This document shows positions 11,419 through 19,690 of a stretch of 64,000 bases of DNA, piece after piece. The stretch comes from Pseudomonas abietaniphila (GTDB lineage: Bacteria; Pseudomonadota; Gammaproteobacteria; Pseudomonadales; Pseudomonadaceae). The number at the start of each line of letters is the position of its first letter. Within the stretch, counting starts at the first letter, position 1. Both the position numbers and the translations under genes were made by a program. The stretch spans positions 62,001 to 126,000 of the forward strand of contig NZ_CP155619.1 of NCBI RefSeq assembly GCF_039697315.1, in the 5' to 3' direction. The notes beneath the pieces were generated by a model, which saw nothing but the letters and a program-made list of their open reading frames with translations, was not told where the DNA came from and did not search any database.

Positions 11419-12231
11419 ATGAAAATTGTGTCTTTCAACATCAACGGCCTGCGCGCTCGCCCGCATCAGTTGGCGGCGCTGATTGAAAAACACCAGCCTG
11501 ACGTCATTGGTCTGCAGGAAACCAAGGTCTCGGACGACCAGTTCCCGCAGGCCGAAATCGAAGCGCTGGGCTACCACGTGCACTTCCACGGGCAGAAAGG
11601 TCACTACGGCGTTGCCCTGCTCTCACGCCAGGCGCCACTTTCGCTGCATAAAGGCTTTGATACCGACGACGAAGACGCCCAGCGGCGATTTATCTGGGGC
11701 ACCTTCGCCGACCGCAACGGCCTGCCGGTGACGATCATGAACGGTTACTTCCCGCAGGGCGAAAGCCGGGACCACCCTACCAAGTTCCCGGCCAAGACCA
11801 AGTTCTATGCCGACCTTCAGCACTTGCTGGAAACCCGGTTCTCCAACGACCAGGCTCTGGTAGTCATGGGCGACGTCAACATTTCGCCTGAAGACAGCGA
11901 CATCGGTATCGGTCCGGACAACGCCAAGCGCTGGCTGAAAACCGGCAAGTGCAGCTTCCTTCCGGAAGAGCGCGAGTGGATGGCCAAACTCAAGAACTGG
12001 GGGTTGGTGGACAGCTTCCGTCATCTGTACCCGGAAGTGGTCGATCAGTTCAGCTGGTTTGATTACCGCAGCCGCGGCTTCGAAGACGAGCCCAAACGTG
12101 GCCTGCGCATCGACTTGATCCTGGCCTCCCATGGCCTGCAGCCGCGCATCCTGGCCGCCGGTGTGGATTACGACCTGCGCGGGATGGAAAAACCTTCCGA
12201 TCACGCGCCGATCTGGCTTGAATTGAGCTGA
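11419..12231 (+). CDS. xthA: Exodeoxyribonuclease III
   Basis: 270-aa AP endonuclease and 3'-5' exonuclease of base-excision repair. The metal and catalytic residues of the exonuclease III family are present: N7 ([10 protein letters not shown]), E34 ([13 protein letters not shown]), Y110, D152 and N154 ([10 protein letters not shown]), and the C-terminal D261-H262 ([11 protein letters not shown]). The start at 11419 gives the canonical [13 protein letters not shown]-terminus; an upstream in-frame ATG would add eight non-conserved residues. Confidence 0.96.
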   Translation: MKIVSFNINGLRARPHQLAALIEKHQPDVIGLQETKVSDDQFPQAEIEALGYHVHFHGQKGHYGVALLSRQAPLSLHKGFDTDDEDAQRRFIWGTFADRNGLPVTIMNGYFPQGESRDHPTKFPAKTKFYADLQHLLETRFSNDQALVVMGDVNISPEDSDIGIGPDNAKRWLKTGKCSFLPEEREWMAKLKNWGLVDSFRHLYPEVVDQFSWFDYRSRGFEDEPKRGLRIDLILASHGLQPRILAAGVDYDLRGMEKPSDHAPIWLELS

Positions 12232-12269
12232 TACCTGGCGACTGTCCTCCGGCCAGCACCTGCTCCTGA

Positions 12270-12297
12270 ACAGCCACTGGCTAACCCCCGTGGCTGT
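12270..12297 (+). terminator. Hairpin downstream of xthA
   Basis: Stem ACAGCCAC/GTGGCTGT with a 12-nt loop, 38 bp past the xthA stop. No U-tract follows, so it is either a weak terminator or an mRNA 3'-end structure. Confidence 0.4.
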
Positions 12298-12360
12298 CAT
12301 ATCGCCGTAACGCATCTGTCTTATTCTCCGGCATCTCTCGACCATAAGAAGATGCCGCAC

Positions 12361-13716
12361 ATGCAGCGCGCTCGTTTTTTCTCACACGCCATCGCGGTCT
12401 GTCTGCTGTGGGCGCTCTCCTTCGGGGCCCGCGCGGCCGCACTCCCCGCCCCTACGGATGGCACGCCCGCGCTGCGCATTCAGGGCTCCAACACCATCGG
12501 CGCGCAACTGGGTCCGGCATTGGTCATCGGGCTGCTCAACCAGCAAGGCGCGCAGGCCATTGAGCAGCAGCCCGGCATCAGACCCAACGAATCGCGCATC
12601 GTCGGTCAACTGCCCTCAGGGCAGTCGGTCAGCATCGACATTGCCGCTCACGGCTCAAGCACAGGCTTCGTCGCGCTCAAGAGCGGTCAGGCGGATCTCG
12701 CCGCCGCTTCACGCCCCATCAAGGACGCTGAACTCAACGACCTGTCCGGCCTCGGCGATCTACGCAGCCGTGAGGCCGAACAGGTGATTGCCATCGATGG
12801 CGTTGCGGTCATCCTGCACCCGGCCAATCCACTGCGCGAACTGAGCACCGCGCAACTGGCGAAAGTCTTCTCGGGCGAGATCCATGACTGGGAGCAACTG
12901 GGCAGCACAGGCGGCCCCATTCATGTGTATGCCCGCGATCAGCAATCCGGCACTTTCGATACCTTCAACGAGCTGGTACTGGCGAAATTCGGCAAGACCC
13001 TGACCCGTGACACCCAGCGTTTCGAATCCAGCGAAGCGCTGTCCGACGAGGTCAGTCACGACCGGCAGGGGATCGGCTTCATCGGCCTGCCCTATGTCCG
13101 GCGGGCCAAGGCAGTGGCGATCAGTGACGGTACGTCGAAGCCTATGCTGCCCAGCATCAGTCTGATCGCGACGGAGGATTACCCGCTGTCGCGCCGTTTG
13201 TACTTCTATTTGCCGCCCGACGCCAAACAGCGTTGGGCCAAGGCGCTGGTCCGCTTCGCTCAAAGTCCGCAGGGCCAGTCCATCGTGGCGCAGAACGGTT
13301 TTGTCGCGCAGACCGTGCAGGCCGTGAAAGTACGCGCCACCTCGGAAATGCCCGTGGAGTATCAGAACCTGGCCCGTGAAGCCGAACGGCTGTCAGTGAA
13401 TTTCCGCTTCGCCCAAGGCAGCGCGACACTGGACAACAAGGCTCGCCAAGACCTGAAACGGGTGGCCGACTACCTGAACGTCCACGACCTGCTGAATCAG
13501 AAGGTCACGCTGGTAGGGTTTGGGGATGCGAAAAGCGACCCGGCACGGGCCCAGTTACTCTCGAAACTCAGGGCCATGGCGGTGCGCCGGGAATTGCTGA
13601 AAAGCGGCGTGATCCCGCGCGATGTGCGCGGTTTCGGCGATGAAATGCCCGTCGCCGCGAACGACGCCGATGAAGGCCGTATCAAGAATCGTCGCGTTGA
13701 AGTGTGGGTGGAGTGA
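12361..13716 (+). CDS. PstS-like phosphate-binding protein fused to an OmpA C-terminal domain
   Basis: 451-aa exported protein. A signal peptide covers about residues 1-26 (AVCLLWALSFGARAAA). A periplasmic phosphate-binding (PBP-like) domain follows, from about 36 to 310: IQGSNTIGAQ near the N-terminus, AAHGSSTGFVAL, and YARDQQSGTFDTFNELV, which carries the Ser-Gly-Thr phosphate-contact loop. The last 115 residues are an OmpA peptidoglycan-binding domain (NFRFAQGSATLDNKARQDL, LVGFGDAKSD, and RIKNRRVEVWV at the end). This suggests a cell-wall-tethered binding protein rather than a free ABC-transporter receptor; no pst transporter genes are adjacent. The ATG at 12361 has AAGAAG upstream at good spacing; an ATG 9 bp earlier is possible. 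Confidence 0.85.
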   Translation: MQRARFFSHAIAVCLLWALSFGARAAALPAPTDGTPALRIQGSNTIGAQLGPALVIGLLNQQGAQAIEQQPGIRPNESRIVGQLPSGQSVSIDIAAHGSSTGFVALKSGQADLAAASRPIKDAELNDLSGLGDLRSREAEQVIAIDGVAVILHPANPLRELSTAQLAKVFSGEIHDWEQLGSTGGPIHVYARDQQSGTFDTFNELVLAKFGKTLTRDTQRFESSEALSDEVSHDRQGIGFIGLPYVRRAKAVAISDGTSKPMLPSISLIATEDYPLSRRLYFYLPPDAKQRWAKALVRFAQSPQGQSIVAQNGFVAQTVQAVKVRATSEMPVEYQNLAREAERLSVNFRFAQGSATLDNKARQDLKRVADYLNVHDLLNQKVTLVGFGDAKSDPARAQLLSKLRAMAVRRELLKSGVIPRDVRGFGDEMPVAANDADEGRIKNRRVEVWVE

Positions 13717-13790
13717 AGCGACCCTGCGGCGGGCTGGGCTGAATCACTGCGGGAGCGGATGGATTCTCATGGCGCTGTTAAGAATGCACC

Positions 13791-13812
13791 GCAGCCTTAC
13801 CGACAAGGCTGC
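13791..13812. terminator. Hairpin between convergent genes
   Basis: Stem GCAGCCTT/AAGGCTGC with a 6-nt loop. It lies between the ends of the PstS-like gene and the convergent acyl-CoA dehydrogenase gene. U-tracts are weak on both sides. Confidence 0.4.
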
Positions 13813-13851
13813 GAGTGCTCAAGCGCGTCCAATACCACCGCTGCATGAAGC

Positions 13852-15084
13852 TCAGCGATGCTCGCTGCGCATCAGCTCTTTCGGCACGTACTTGCCGACT
13901 TCGTATTTGCCGATGGCTGCGCGGTGCACTTCATCCGGGCCATCGGCCAATCGCAGGGTGCGCTGCATCGCGTACATGTAGGCCAGCGGGAAATCGCCGG
14001 AAACCCCTGCGCCGCCGTGGATCTGGATCGCCCGGTCAATGACCCGCAACGCCACGTTCGGCGCGACCACTTTGATCTGCGCGATTTCGCTTTTCGCCAC
14101 CTTATTGCCGACCGTGTCCATCATGTACGCGGCTTTCAGAGTCAGCAGGCGCGCCATGTCGATTTCCATACGCGAATCGGCAATCTTGTCGATGTTCCCG
14201 CCCAATCGCGCCAGGGGTCGGCCGAACGCCGTACGCTGTACCGAGCGCTTGCACATCAGTTCCAGCGCACGCTCCGCCATACCGATCGAACGCATGCAGT
14301 GGTGGATCCGGCCAGGGCCAAGACGGCCTTGAGCGATCTCGAAACCACGGCCTTCGCCCAGCAAGACGTTTTCGTAGGGCACGCGTACGTTATCGAACAA
14401 CACTTCAGCGTGACCGTGGGGCGCGTCGTCGTAGCCAAACACCGGCAACGGCCGCACGATTTTCACGCCGGGCGTGTCGGTAGGGACCAGAATCATCGAA
14501 TGTTGCTGATGACGCGGTCCGTCAGGGTTGCTCAAGCCCATGAAGATCATGATTTTGCAGCGCGGGTCACAGGCGCCGGACGTCCACCATTTGCGGCCAT
14601 TGATCACCCACTCATCGCCGTCGCGCTCCGCACGGGCGGCCATGTTGGTGGCATCCGATGAGGCTACGTCGGGCTCGGTCATGGCAAAGGCCGAACGGAT
14701 TTCGCCGCGCAGCAAAGGCTCCAGCCACTGCTGCTTCTGCGCCTCGCTGGCGTAACGCACCAGCACTTCCATGTTGCCGGTGTCGGGCGCCGAGCAGTTG
14801 AACGGCTCAGGCCCCAGCAGAGAACGGCCCATGATTTCCGCCAGCGGAGCGTATTCCAGGTTGGTCAGGCCGGCGCCGAGTTCCGATTCGGGCAGAAACA
14901 GGTTCCACAACCCCTCGGCTTTGGCCCGCGCCTTGAGTTCCTCCATGATCGCCGTCGGTTGCCAACGATCCCCTTCTGCCACCTGCCGCTCAAACACGGG
15001 CTCGGCCGGGTACACGTAAGCGTCCATGAACGCGGTCACACGCTCGCGCAGTTCCTGGACCTTGGGGGAGTAAGCGAAATCCAT
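13852..15084 (-). CDS. Acyl-CoA dehydrogenase, ACAD10/11-like
   Basis: 410-aa FAD-dependent acyl-CoA dehydrogenase. The flavin/substrate signature [16 protein letters not shown] is present, and the C-terminal helix region reads [19 protein letters not shown]. At the position of the catalytic Glu of short- and medium-chain enzymes (YEGT), this protein reads LADGPDEVH, the form found in the ACAD10/11-like subgroup. The substrate is unknown; that subgroup acts on longer, branched or 4-hydroxy acids in some organisms. It is divergent from a LysR-type gene that probably controls it. Confidence 0.88.
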   Translation of the reverse strand: MDFAYSPKVQELRERVTAFMDAYVYPAEPVFERQVAEGDRWQPTAIMEELKARAKAEGLWNLFLPESELGAGLTNLEYAPLAEIMGRSLLGPEPFNCSAPDTGNMEVLVRYASEAQKQQWLEPLLRGEIRSAFAMTEPDVASSDATNMAARAERDGDEWVINGRKWWTSGACDPRCKIMIFMGLSNPDGPRHQQHSMILVPTDTPGVKIVRPLPVFGYDDAPHGHAEVLFDNVRVPYENVLLGEGRGFEIAQGRLGPGRIHHCMRSIGMAERALELMCKRSVQRTAFGRPLARLGGNIDKIADSRMEIDMARLLTLKAAYMMDTVGNKVAKSEIAQIKVVAPNVALRVIDRAIQIHGGAGVSGDFPLAYMYAMQRTLRLADGPDEVHRAAIGKYEVGKYVPKELMRSEHR

Positions 15085-15247
15085 GGGCAGCTACCTTCTG
15101 ATGAGGTGGTTTCAAGTCATGGGACGATGCTAGAACAGGCCTTTCCATTTATCTAACCTATTCTCGGCGTGTATTAACATTCATAACCGATATATGATCA
15201 GGCCAGTTCCTGAACGACAGTACCAAGTCAGGCCGGACCCCAGCCCT

Positions 15248-15255
15248 AATAACAA
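15248..15255 (+). promoter_or_regulatory. Putative Hfq/Crc A-rich motif in LysR leader
   Basis: AATAACAA matches AAnAAnAA exactly, 22 nt before the LysR ATG. Confidence 0.4.
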
Positions 15256-15277
15256 AAGCAGCGTGAGGCGCACAGCA

Positions 15278-16225
15278 ATGAACCTGAGCAAGGTCGATCT
15301 CAATCTCTTTATTGTCTTTGACGCCATCTATACGGAAGCCAACCTGACCCGCGCCGGTCAGATCGTCGGCATCACCCAGCCTGCGGTCTCAAACGCCCTG
15401 GCCCGTCTGCGGGAAACCTTCAATGATCCGCTGTTCGTCCGCACGGCCCAAGGCATGGTGCCCACGCCGATGGCCCAGAACATCATCGGCCCGGTGCGTA
15501 ACGCACTCTCGTTGTTGCGCGTCTCGGTGCAGGAAAGCCGAATCTTCAACCCGCTCCAGGCCAACAAAAACTACCGCATCAGCATGACCGACCTGACCGA
15601 GGCCATTATTTTGCCGGCGCTGTTTCAACGGCTCCGCCGACTCGCGCCGGCAGTGACGATCGAAAGCTTCCTGTCCAAACGCAGGGAAACCACCAAAGAA
15701 CTGGCCGCTGGCAGGCTTGATTTTGCGGTGGACGCGCCGCTCAACACCGATCCCCAGGTGCGGCACGTCAAACTCATGGAAGACAACTACGTGTGCGCCA
15801 TGCGCCGAGGCCATCCGCTGGCCAATAAAGCCGCCATCAGCCTGGATGACTATTTGTCAGTGGCCCACATTCACATCTCCAGCCGCCGCAGCGGCTTGGG
15901 CTACGTGGACCTGGCGCTGGGTAAAATGGGCATTCAACGCAAAATCGCCCTGCGCTCGCAGCACTACCTGATGGCGTCACAAGTGTTGCAGCAGACCGAC
16001 ATGGTCATGACCGTCCCGGAACGTTTCGCGCGCCGCAACGACCTGCATTTCGTGTACCTGCCGGTCAACGATGTCCCCACCGTGGAGACGCACCTGTACT
16101 GGCACGAAAGCACCGATCAGGATCCGGCGAACCGCTGGATGCGCGAGCAGATCATTGAGCTTTGCCAACTGGTCACGGCTCAGGAACGCAAACTTGAGAA
16201 AGAACTTGAAGAAGCGGTTAAGTAA
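15278..16225 (+). CDS. LysR-family transcriptional regulator
   Basis: 315-aa LTTR. The winged HTH lies at about residues 7-66 (ANLTRAGQIVGITQPAVSNA, typical of the NodD/LeuO-like subgroup with the opening MNLSKVDLNLFIVFDAIY). An effector-binding domain follows. The start at 15278 gives this conserved opening; an upstream ATG would add 28 unconserved residues. It is divergently transcribed from the acyl-CoA dehydrogenase across a 193-bp, locally AT-rich spacer, so control of that gene is likely. The inducer is unknown. Confidence 0.85.
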   Translation: MNLSKVDLNLFIVFDAIYTEANLTRAGQIVGITQPAVSNALARLRETFNDPLFVRTAQGMVPTPMAQNIIGPVRNALSLLRVSVQESRIFNPLQANKNYRISMTDLTEAIILPALFQRLRRLAPAVTIESFLSKRRETTKELAAGRLDFAVDAPLNTDPQVRHVKLMEDNYVCAMRRGHPLANKAAISLDDYLSVAHIHISSRRSGLGYVDLALGKMGIQRKIALRSQHYLMASQVLQQTDMVMTVPERFARRNDLHFVYLPVNDVPTVETHLYWHESTDQDPANRWMREQIIELCQLVTAQERKLEKELEEAVK

Positions 16226-16391
16226 TAAATATCAAATGGTTATGGCAATGTATTAATCCTTAATCGAGGTGAATGACGGTGGGAACCGCCTTGTTGGCGA
16301 GAGCGTCGTGTCAGCGATATCAACGTTCGTGACCTGACGCCTGTGCCAGCAAGTCGGCTGCCACCGCTCGAATGGCGAAGCTGATGCCGGC

Positions 16392-16407
16392 TTGACGTTT
16401 ACGTCAA
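16392..16407. promoter_or_regulatory. LiuR-type operator overlapping the liuR promoter
   Basis: TTGACGTTTACGTCAA is a near-perfect palindrome fitting the known LiuR (MerR-family) motif. It contains a -35 hexamer (TTGACG, 16392-16397). An 18-bp spacer then leads to TACGTT at 16416-16421, the lengthened spacing usual for MerR-type promoters. liuR starts at 16453. Confidence 0.7.
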
Positions 16408-16452
16408 GGTCGCCGTACGTTAGCTCGACGCCTTTCTCGCACGAGCCCTTCC

Positions 16453-16833
16453 ATGAGTAATCCGACTTACAGTATTTCCGACCTCGCACGCGAGCTGGAC
16501 ATCACCACGCGCACCATCCGCTTTTACGAAGAGCAAGGCATGCTATGTCCCGAGCGTCGTGGTCTGGAGCGTGTCTATTCGGCCCGGGACAAAGTCACAC
16601 TCAAGCTGATCCTGCGCGGCAAGCGCATCGGCTTCTCGCTGGCTGAGTGTCGGGATCTGATCGGACTGTACGACCCGACCGGCGACAATCAGAAGCAACT
16701 CACCACGATGCTGGTGAAGATTGCGGAGCGCCGCGCACAGCTCGATCAACAGCTGCTGGACATCCAGCAAATGCAGCTGGAGCTCGACACCGCAGAAGAA
16801 CGCTGCAGGGCGGCCCTCAGCAATTCTCTTTGA
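16453..16833 (+). CDS. liuR: MerR-family regulator LiuR of leucine/isovalerate catabolism
   Basis: 126-aa MerR-family regulator. The N-terminal winged HTH reads YSISDLARELDITTRTIRFY, followed by EEQGMLCPERRG. A coiled-coil dimerisation helix covers about residues 75-115, ending without a Cys-rich metal site, as in LiuR/AtuR. The identification is supported by the liu genes immediately downstream and by palindromic LiuR-type sites before liuR and before liuA. It is followed 53 bp later by liuE. Confidence 0.88.
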   Translation: MSNPTYSISDLARELDITTRTIRFYEEQGMLCPERRGLERVYSARDKVTLKLILRGKRIGFSLAECRDLIGLYDPTGDNQKQLTTMLVKIAERRAQLDQQLLDIQQMQLELDTAEERCRAALSNSL

Positions 16834-16886
16834 AAACGGCCGTTTAAATGCACTACCTGGAAATTGTTGAAGAAGGAATGCCTGTC

Positions 16887-17786
16887 ATGCCCCTCCCGCA
16901 ACGCGTACGTTTGGTGGAAGTCGGCCCTCGGGACGGCTTGCAGAATGAAGCCCGTCCGATCGACGTCGCCGACAAGATCCGCCTGGTGGATGACTTGACC
17001 CACGCCGGTCTTGGCTACATCGAGGTCGGCAGCTTCGTCTCGCCCAAATGGGTGCCACAAATGGCAGGGTCGGCAGAAGTCTTCGCCGGCATCCAGCGAA
17101 AGGACGGTGTCACCTATGCCGCCCTCGCGCCGAACCTTCGCGGCTTTGAAGACGCATTGACCGCCGGGGTCAAGGAGGTCGCGGTGTTCGCCGCCGCCTC
17201 GGAATCGTTTTCCCAACGCAACATCAATTGCTCGATCAGCGAGAGCCTCGATCGCTTCCTGCCGATCATGGAGGCCGCCCGCCTACACGGCATCCAGGTG
17301 CGCGGGTACGTGTCCTGTGTGCTGGGCTGCCCGTATGAAGGCGTCGTTTCACCTAAACAGGTGGCGGCGGTGGCCAATGAACTGTTCGCCATGGGCTGTT
17401 ACGAAGTGTCACTCGGCGACACCATCGGCACGGGCACGCCAGGCGCCACCCGGGAATTGTTCAATGAAGTGGCCGGCCAGATACCGCGCAGCAAACTGGC
17501 CGGGCACTTCCACGACACCTACGGTCAGGCGTTGGCCAACATCTATGCGGGCCTCATGGAAGGCATTCAGGTGTTCGACAGCTCGGTCGCTGGCCTGGGC
17601 GGCTGCCCCTATGCCAAAGGGGCCACGGGCAATGTCGCGACTGAAGATGTGCTCTACATGCTGATGGGCCTGGGGATCGAGACCGGTGTGGATCTGGACG
17701 CGTTGATTGCCGCCGGGCAACGCATCAGCGACGTGCTCGGCCGCGCCAATGGCTCGCGGGTGGCAAAAGCGCGTTTGTCGGGCTGA
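16887..17786 (+). CDS. liuE: Hydroxymethylglutaryl-CoA lyase
   Basis: 299-aa TIM-barrel enzyme that splits 3-hydroxy-3-methylglutaryl-CoA into acetoacetate and acetyl-CoA, the last step of leucine degradation (also called mvaB). Seen: R15-D16 in EVGPRDGLQNE, the metal-binding H207/H209 in AGHFHDTYG, and the catalytic C240 in the signature VAGLGGCPYAKGATGN. The ATG at 16887 has AAGGA about 9 nt upstream; an ATG at 16878 would sit directly on that site. It lies between liuR and the Crc-decoy RNA. Confidence 0.95.
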   Translation: MPLPQRVRLVEVGPRDGLQNEARPIDVADKIRLVDDLTHAGLGYIEVGSFVSPKWVPQMAGSAEVFAGIQRKDGVTYAALAPNLRGFEDALTAGVKEVAVFAAASESFSQRNINCSISESLDRFLPIMEAARLHGIQVRGYVSCVLGCPYEGVVSPKQVAAVANELFAMGCYEVSLGDTIGTGTPGATRELFNEVAGQIPRSKLAGHFHDTYGQALANIYAGLMEGIQVFDSSVAGLGGCPYAKGATGNVATEDVLYMLMGLGIETGVDLDALIAAGQRISDVLGRANGSRVAKARLSG

Positions 17787-17807
17787 TGTGCGACAACTTG
17801 TCACACA

Positions 17808-17849
17808 GTGTTACCCTCACCGGCATTGGGACACAGAAACGGGTAACAC
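17808..17849. promoter_or_regulatory. Putative CbrB enhancer site upstream of crcY
   Basis: A perfect 9-bp inverted repeat, GTGTTACCC (17808-17816) and GGGTAACAC (17841-17849), separated by 24 bp. It lies about 95-135 bp upstream of the sigma-54 promoter, a normal position for an enhancer-binding protein. The half-sites resemble published CbrB sites (TTAC/GTAA), but the assignment is inferred. Confidence 0.5.
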
Positions 17850-17941
17850 GGAAACACTGAGTGACGATTGTCATGACCCGCTGTTTTCAAGCTTTTCTGC
17901 GAAGCCCCGGTTTCCGGGCCCTCCGCAAATTTCGGAAAAGT

Positions 17942-17957
17942 TGGCATGGCTTCTGCT
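17942..17957 (+). promoter_or_regulatory. Sigma-54 promoter of crcY
   Basis: TGGCATGGCTTCTGCT fits the -24/-12 consensus TGGCAC-R-N4-TTGCW with exact spacing (GG at 17943-17944, GC at 17955-17956). Transcription would start near 17968, just before the first A-rich cluster. Confidence 0.75.
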
Positions 17958-17967
17958 ATGTCTTACG

Positions 17968-18326
17968 TACAACAAAAATAACAAATCGCAGCAAACCAAT
18001 AAAAACAAGACGTAACGGCTCTGACATAACAAGAACAACACGGACAGAGGCGTAGCTAACTGATTTTTTTGGAGTGGATCGCTTTGTGAGGCTTTGTCCT
18101 CTCGACCGTACAGAGAACAATAAAACTACCTTCAGGTAGCGACCGAACGGGTTGAATCGCAAGATCGAAGCAATATCAGCGCTCAAAAAAATACGTTTGC
18201 TCTTGATCCCGCATGGGGGTCGCTCAAAAAAGCAAAAAAGGTCTGGCCACCAAAAACAACAACAGGCCGCCTAAAAACAAAAAAGAGCATGCAACTGAAC
18301 TTGGAGGGGAGCCTAGGCTCCCCTTC
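17968..18326 (+). ncRNA. crcY: Crc/Hfq-sequestering RNA, CrcY/CrcX type
   Basis: About 360-nt RNA that would bind Hfq/Crc and relieve catabolite repression. Six separate A-rich clusters carry exact AAnAAnAA motifs: 17971, 17998, 18028, 18116, 18252 and 18273 (first motif in each). These are the catabolite-activity motifs of CrcZ/CrcX/CrcY. A sigma-54 promoter precedes it and a hairpin closes it at 18306-18323. In P. putida crcY lies directly downstream of mvaB, the liuE homologue, as here. Whether this copy should be called crcY or crcX in this species is uncertain. No protein-coding frame with a good start is seen in 17787-18510. Confidence 0.85.
18306..18323 (+). terminator. Hairpin at the 3' end of crcY
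   Basis: Perfect 8-bp stem GGGGAGCC/GGCTCCCC with a 2-nt centre, followed by TTCGTGCTGT. The U-tract is poor but the stem is strong. Confidence 0.55.
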
Positions 18327-18434
18327 GTGCTGTCTGGGGTTTCAATCCCCTGCTCTCCCTGCCTGCCCCGACCTCGGTGTCCCGCCAACCCCCGAACCTC
18401 GTCACCACCTCGTTGACATCCGCCTGCTCACAGG

Positions 18435-18450
18435 TTTACGTTAACGTAAA
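18435..18450. promoter_or_regulatory. LiuR operator in the liuA promoter
   Basis: TTTACGTTAACGTAAA is a perfect 16-bp palindrome of LiuR type. Its left end can serve as a -35 (TTTACG), with a 19-bp spacer to GAATAT at 18460-18465, the long spacing of MerR-controlled promoters. liuA starts at 18511. Confidence 0.75.
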
Positions 18451-18485
18451 GGTGATACTGAATATTGCCATCCGATAGCCCCTCC

Positions 18486-18496
18486 AAAAACAACAA
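18486..18496 (+). promoter_or_regulatory. Putative Hfq/Crc target in liuA leader
   Basis: AAAAACAACAA contains two overlapping exact AAnAAnAA motifs, ending 14 nt before the liuA ATG and next to the ribosome site. It would place liuABCD under catabolite repression. Confidence 0.55.
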
Positions 18497-18510
18497 GGGA
18501 ACGCAGGCTC

Positions 18511-19674
18511 ATGAATTACCCCACGCTCAATTTCGGCCTCGGCGAGACGCTGGACATGCTGCGCGATCAGGTGCAGGCATTCGTTGCCGCAGAACTCTCG
18601 CCTCGTGCCGCCCAGATCGACAAAGACAACCTGTTTCCGGCCGACATGTGGCGCAAGTTCGGTGAGATGGGCTTGTTGGGCATTACCGTTGATGAACAAT
18701 ACGGCGGCGCCGGACTGGGTTATTTAGCCCACGTGATTGCCATGGAAGAAATCAGCCGGGGCTCTGCGTCCGTCGCACTCTCCTACGGCGCGCATTCCAA
18801 TCTGTGCGTCAACCAGATCAATCGCAACGGCAATCCCGAACAGAAAGCCCGCTATCTCCCCAGACTGATCAGCGGCGAACACATCGGCGCCCTGGCGATG
18901 AGCGAGCCCAACGCCGGTTCCGACGTCGTGTCGATGAAGCTGCGTGCCGACAAACGCGGCGATCGCTTCGTGCTCAACGGCAGCAAGACCTGGATCACCA
19001 ACGGCCCTGATGCCAACACGTACGTAATCTATGCCAAGACCGACCTTGAGAAAGGTGCGCATGGCATCAGCGCCTTTATCGTCGAGCGCGACTGGAAAGG
19101 TTTTTCCCGCGGCAACAAGTTCGACAAATTGGGCATGCGCGGTTCGAACACCTGCGAGCTGTTCTTCGACGACGTGGAAGTTCCGGAAGAAAACCTTCTG
19201 GGTGCGCTGAACGGTGGCGTCAAGGTGCTCATGAGCGGGCTGGATTACGAGCGCGTCGTGCTCTCCGGCGGTCCGACCGGGATCATGCAGGCGTGCATGG
19301 ACGTGGTGCTGCCTTACATCCACGACCGCAAGCAGTTCGGCCAGAGCATCGGCGAATTCCAGCTGATTCAGGGCAAGGTTGCCGACATGTACACCCAGCT
19401 CAACGCCAGCCGCGCGTACCTGTATGCCGTGGCCCAGGCGTGTGAACGCGGGGAAACCACACGCAAGGACGCTGCCGGGGTGATTCTCTACAGCGCGGAA
19501 CGTGCCACACAGATGGCGCTGGACACCATTCAGATCCTTGGGGGTAACGGCTACATCAACGAATTCCCCGCCGGACGCCTGCTGCGTGACGCCAAGCTGT
19601 ACGAAATCGGCGCCGGGACCAGCGAAATCCGGCGGATGCTCATCGGTCGCGAATTGTTCAACGAAACCCGCTGA
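18511..19674 (+). CDS. liuA: Isovaleryl-CoA dehydrogenase
   Basis: 387-aa FAD enzyme oxidising isovaleryl-CoA to 3-methylcrotonyl-CoA in leucine degradation. The catalytic base is E247 in [17 protein letters not shown], the isovaleryl-specific position on helix G; medium-chain enzymes instead use a Glu near the C-terminus, and this protein reads [16 protein letters not shown] there. The flavin loop [18 protein letters not shown] is intact. It is first in liuABCD and is preceded by a LiuR palindrome. Confidence 0.96.
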   Translation: MNYPTLNFGLGETLDMLRDQVQAFVAAELSPRAAQIDKDNLFPADMWRKFGEMGLLGITVDEQYGGAGLGYLAHVIAMEEISRGSASVALSYGAHSNLCVNQINRNGNPEQKARYLPRLISGEHIGALAMSEPNAGSDVVSMKLRADKRGDRFVLNGSKTWITNGPDANTYVIYAKTDLEKGAHGISAFIVERDWKGFSRGNKFDKLGMRGSNTCELFFDDVEVPEENLLGALNGGVKVLMSGLDYERVVLSGGPTGIMQACMDVVLPYIHDRKQFGQSIGEFQLIQGKVADMYTQLNASRAYLYAVAQACERGETTRKDAAGVILYSAERATQMALDTIQILGGNGYINEFPAGRLLRDAKLYEIGAGTSEIRRMLIGRELFNETR

Positions 19675-19690
19675 CAGCGCCGGAGGCAGC

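Noticed and set aside
18181..18240. Further A-rich runs in crcY (AAAAAAAT; AAAAAAGCAAAAAAGG) as seventh and eighth target motifs
   Set aside because: They do not fit AAnAAnAA exactly, so they were not counted.
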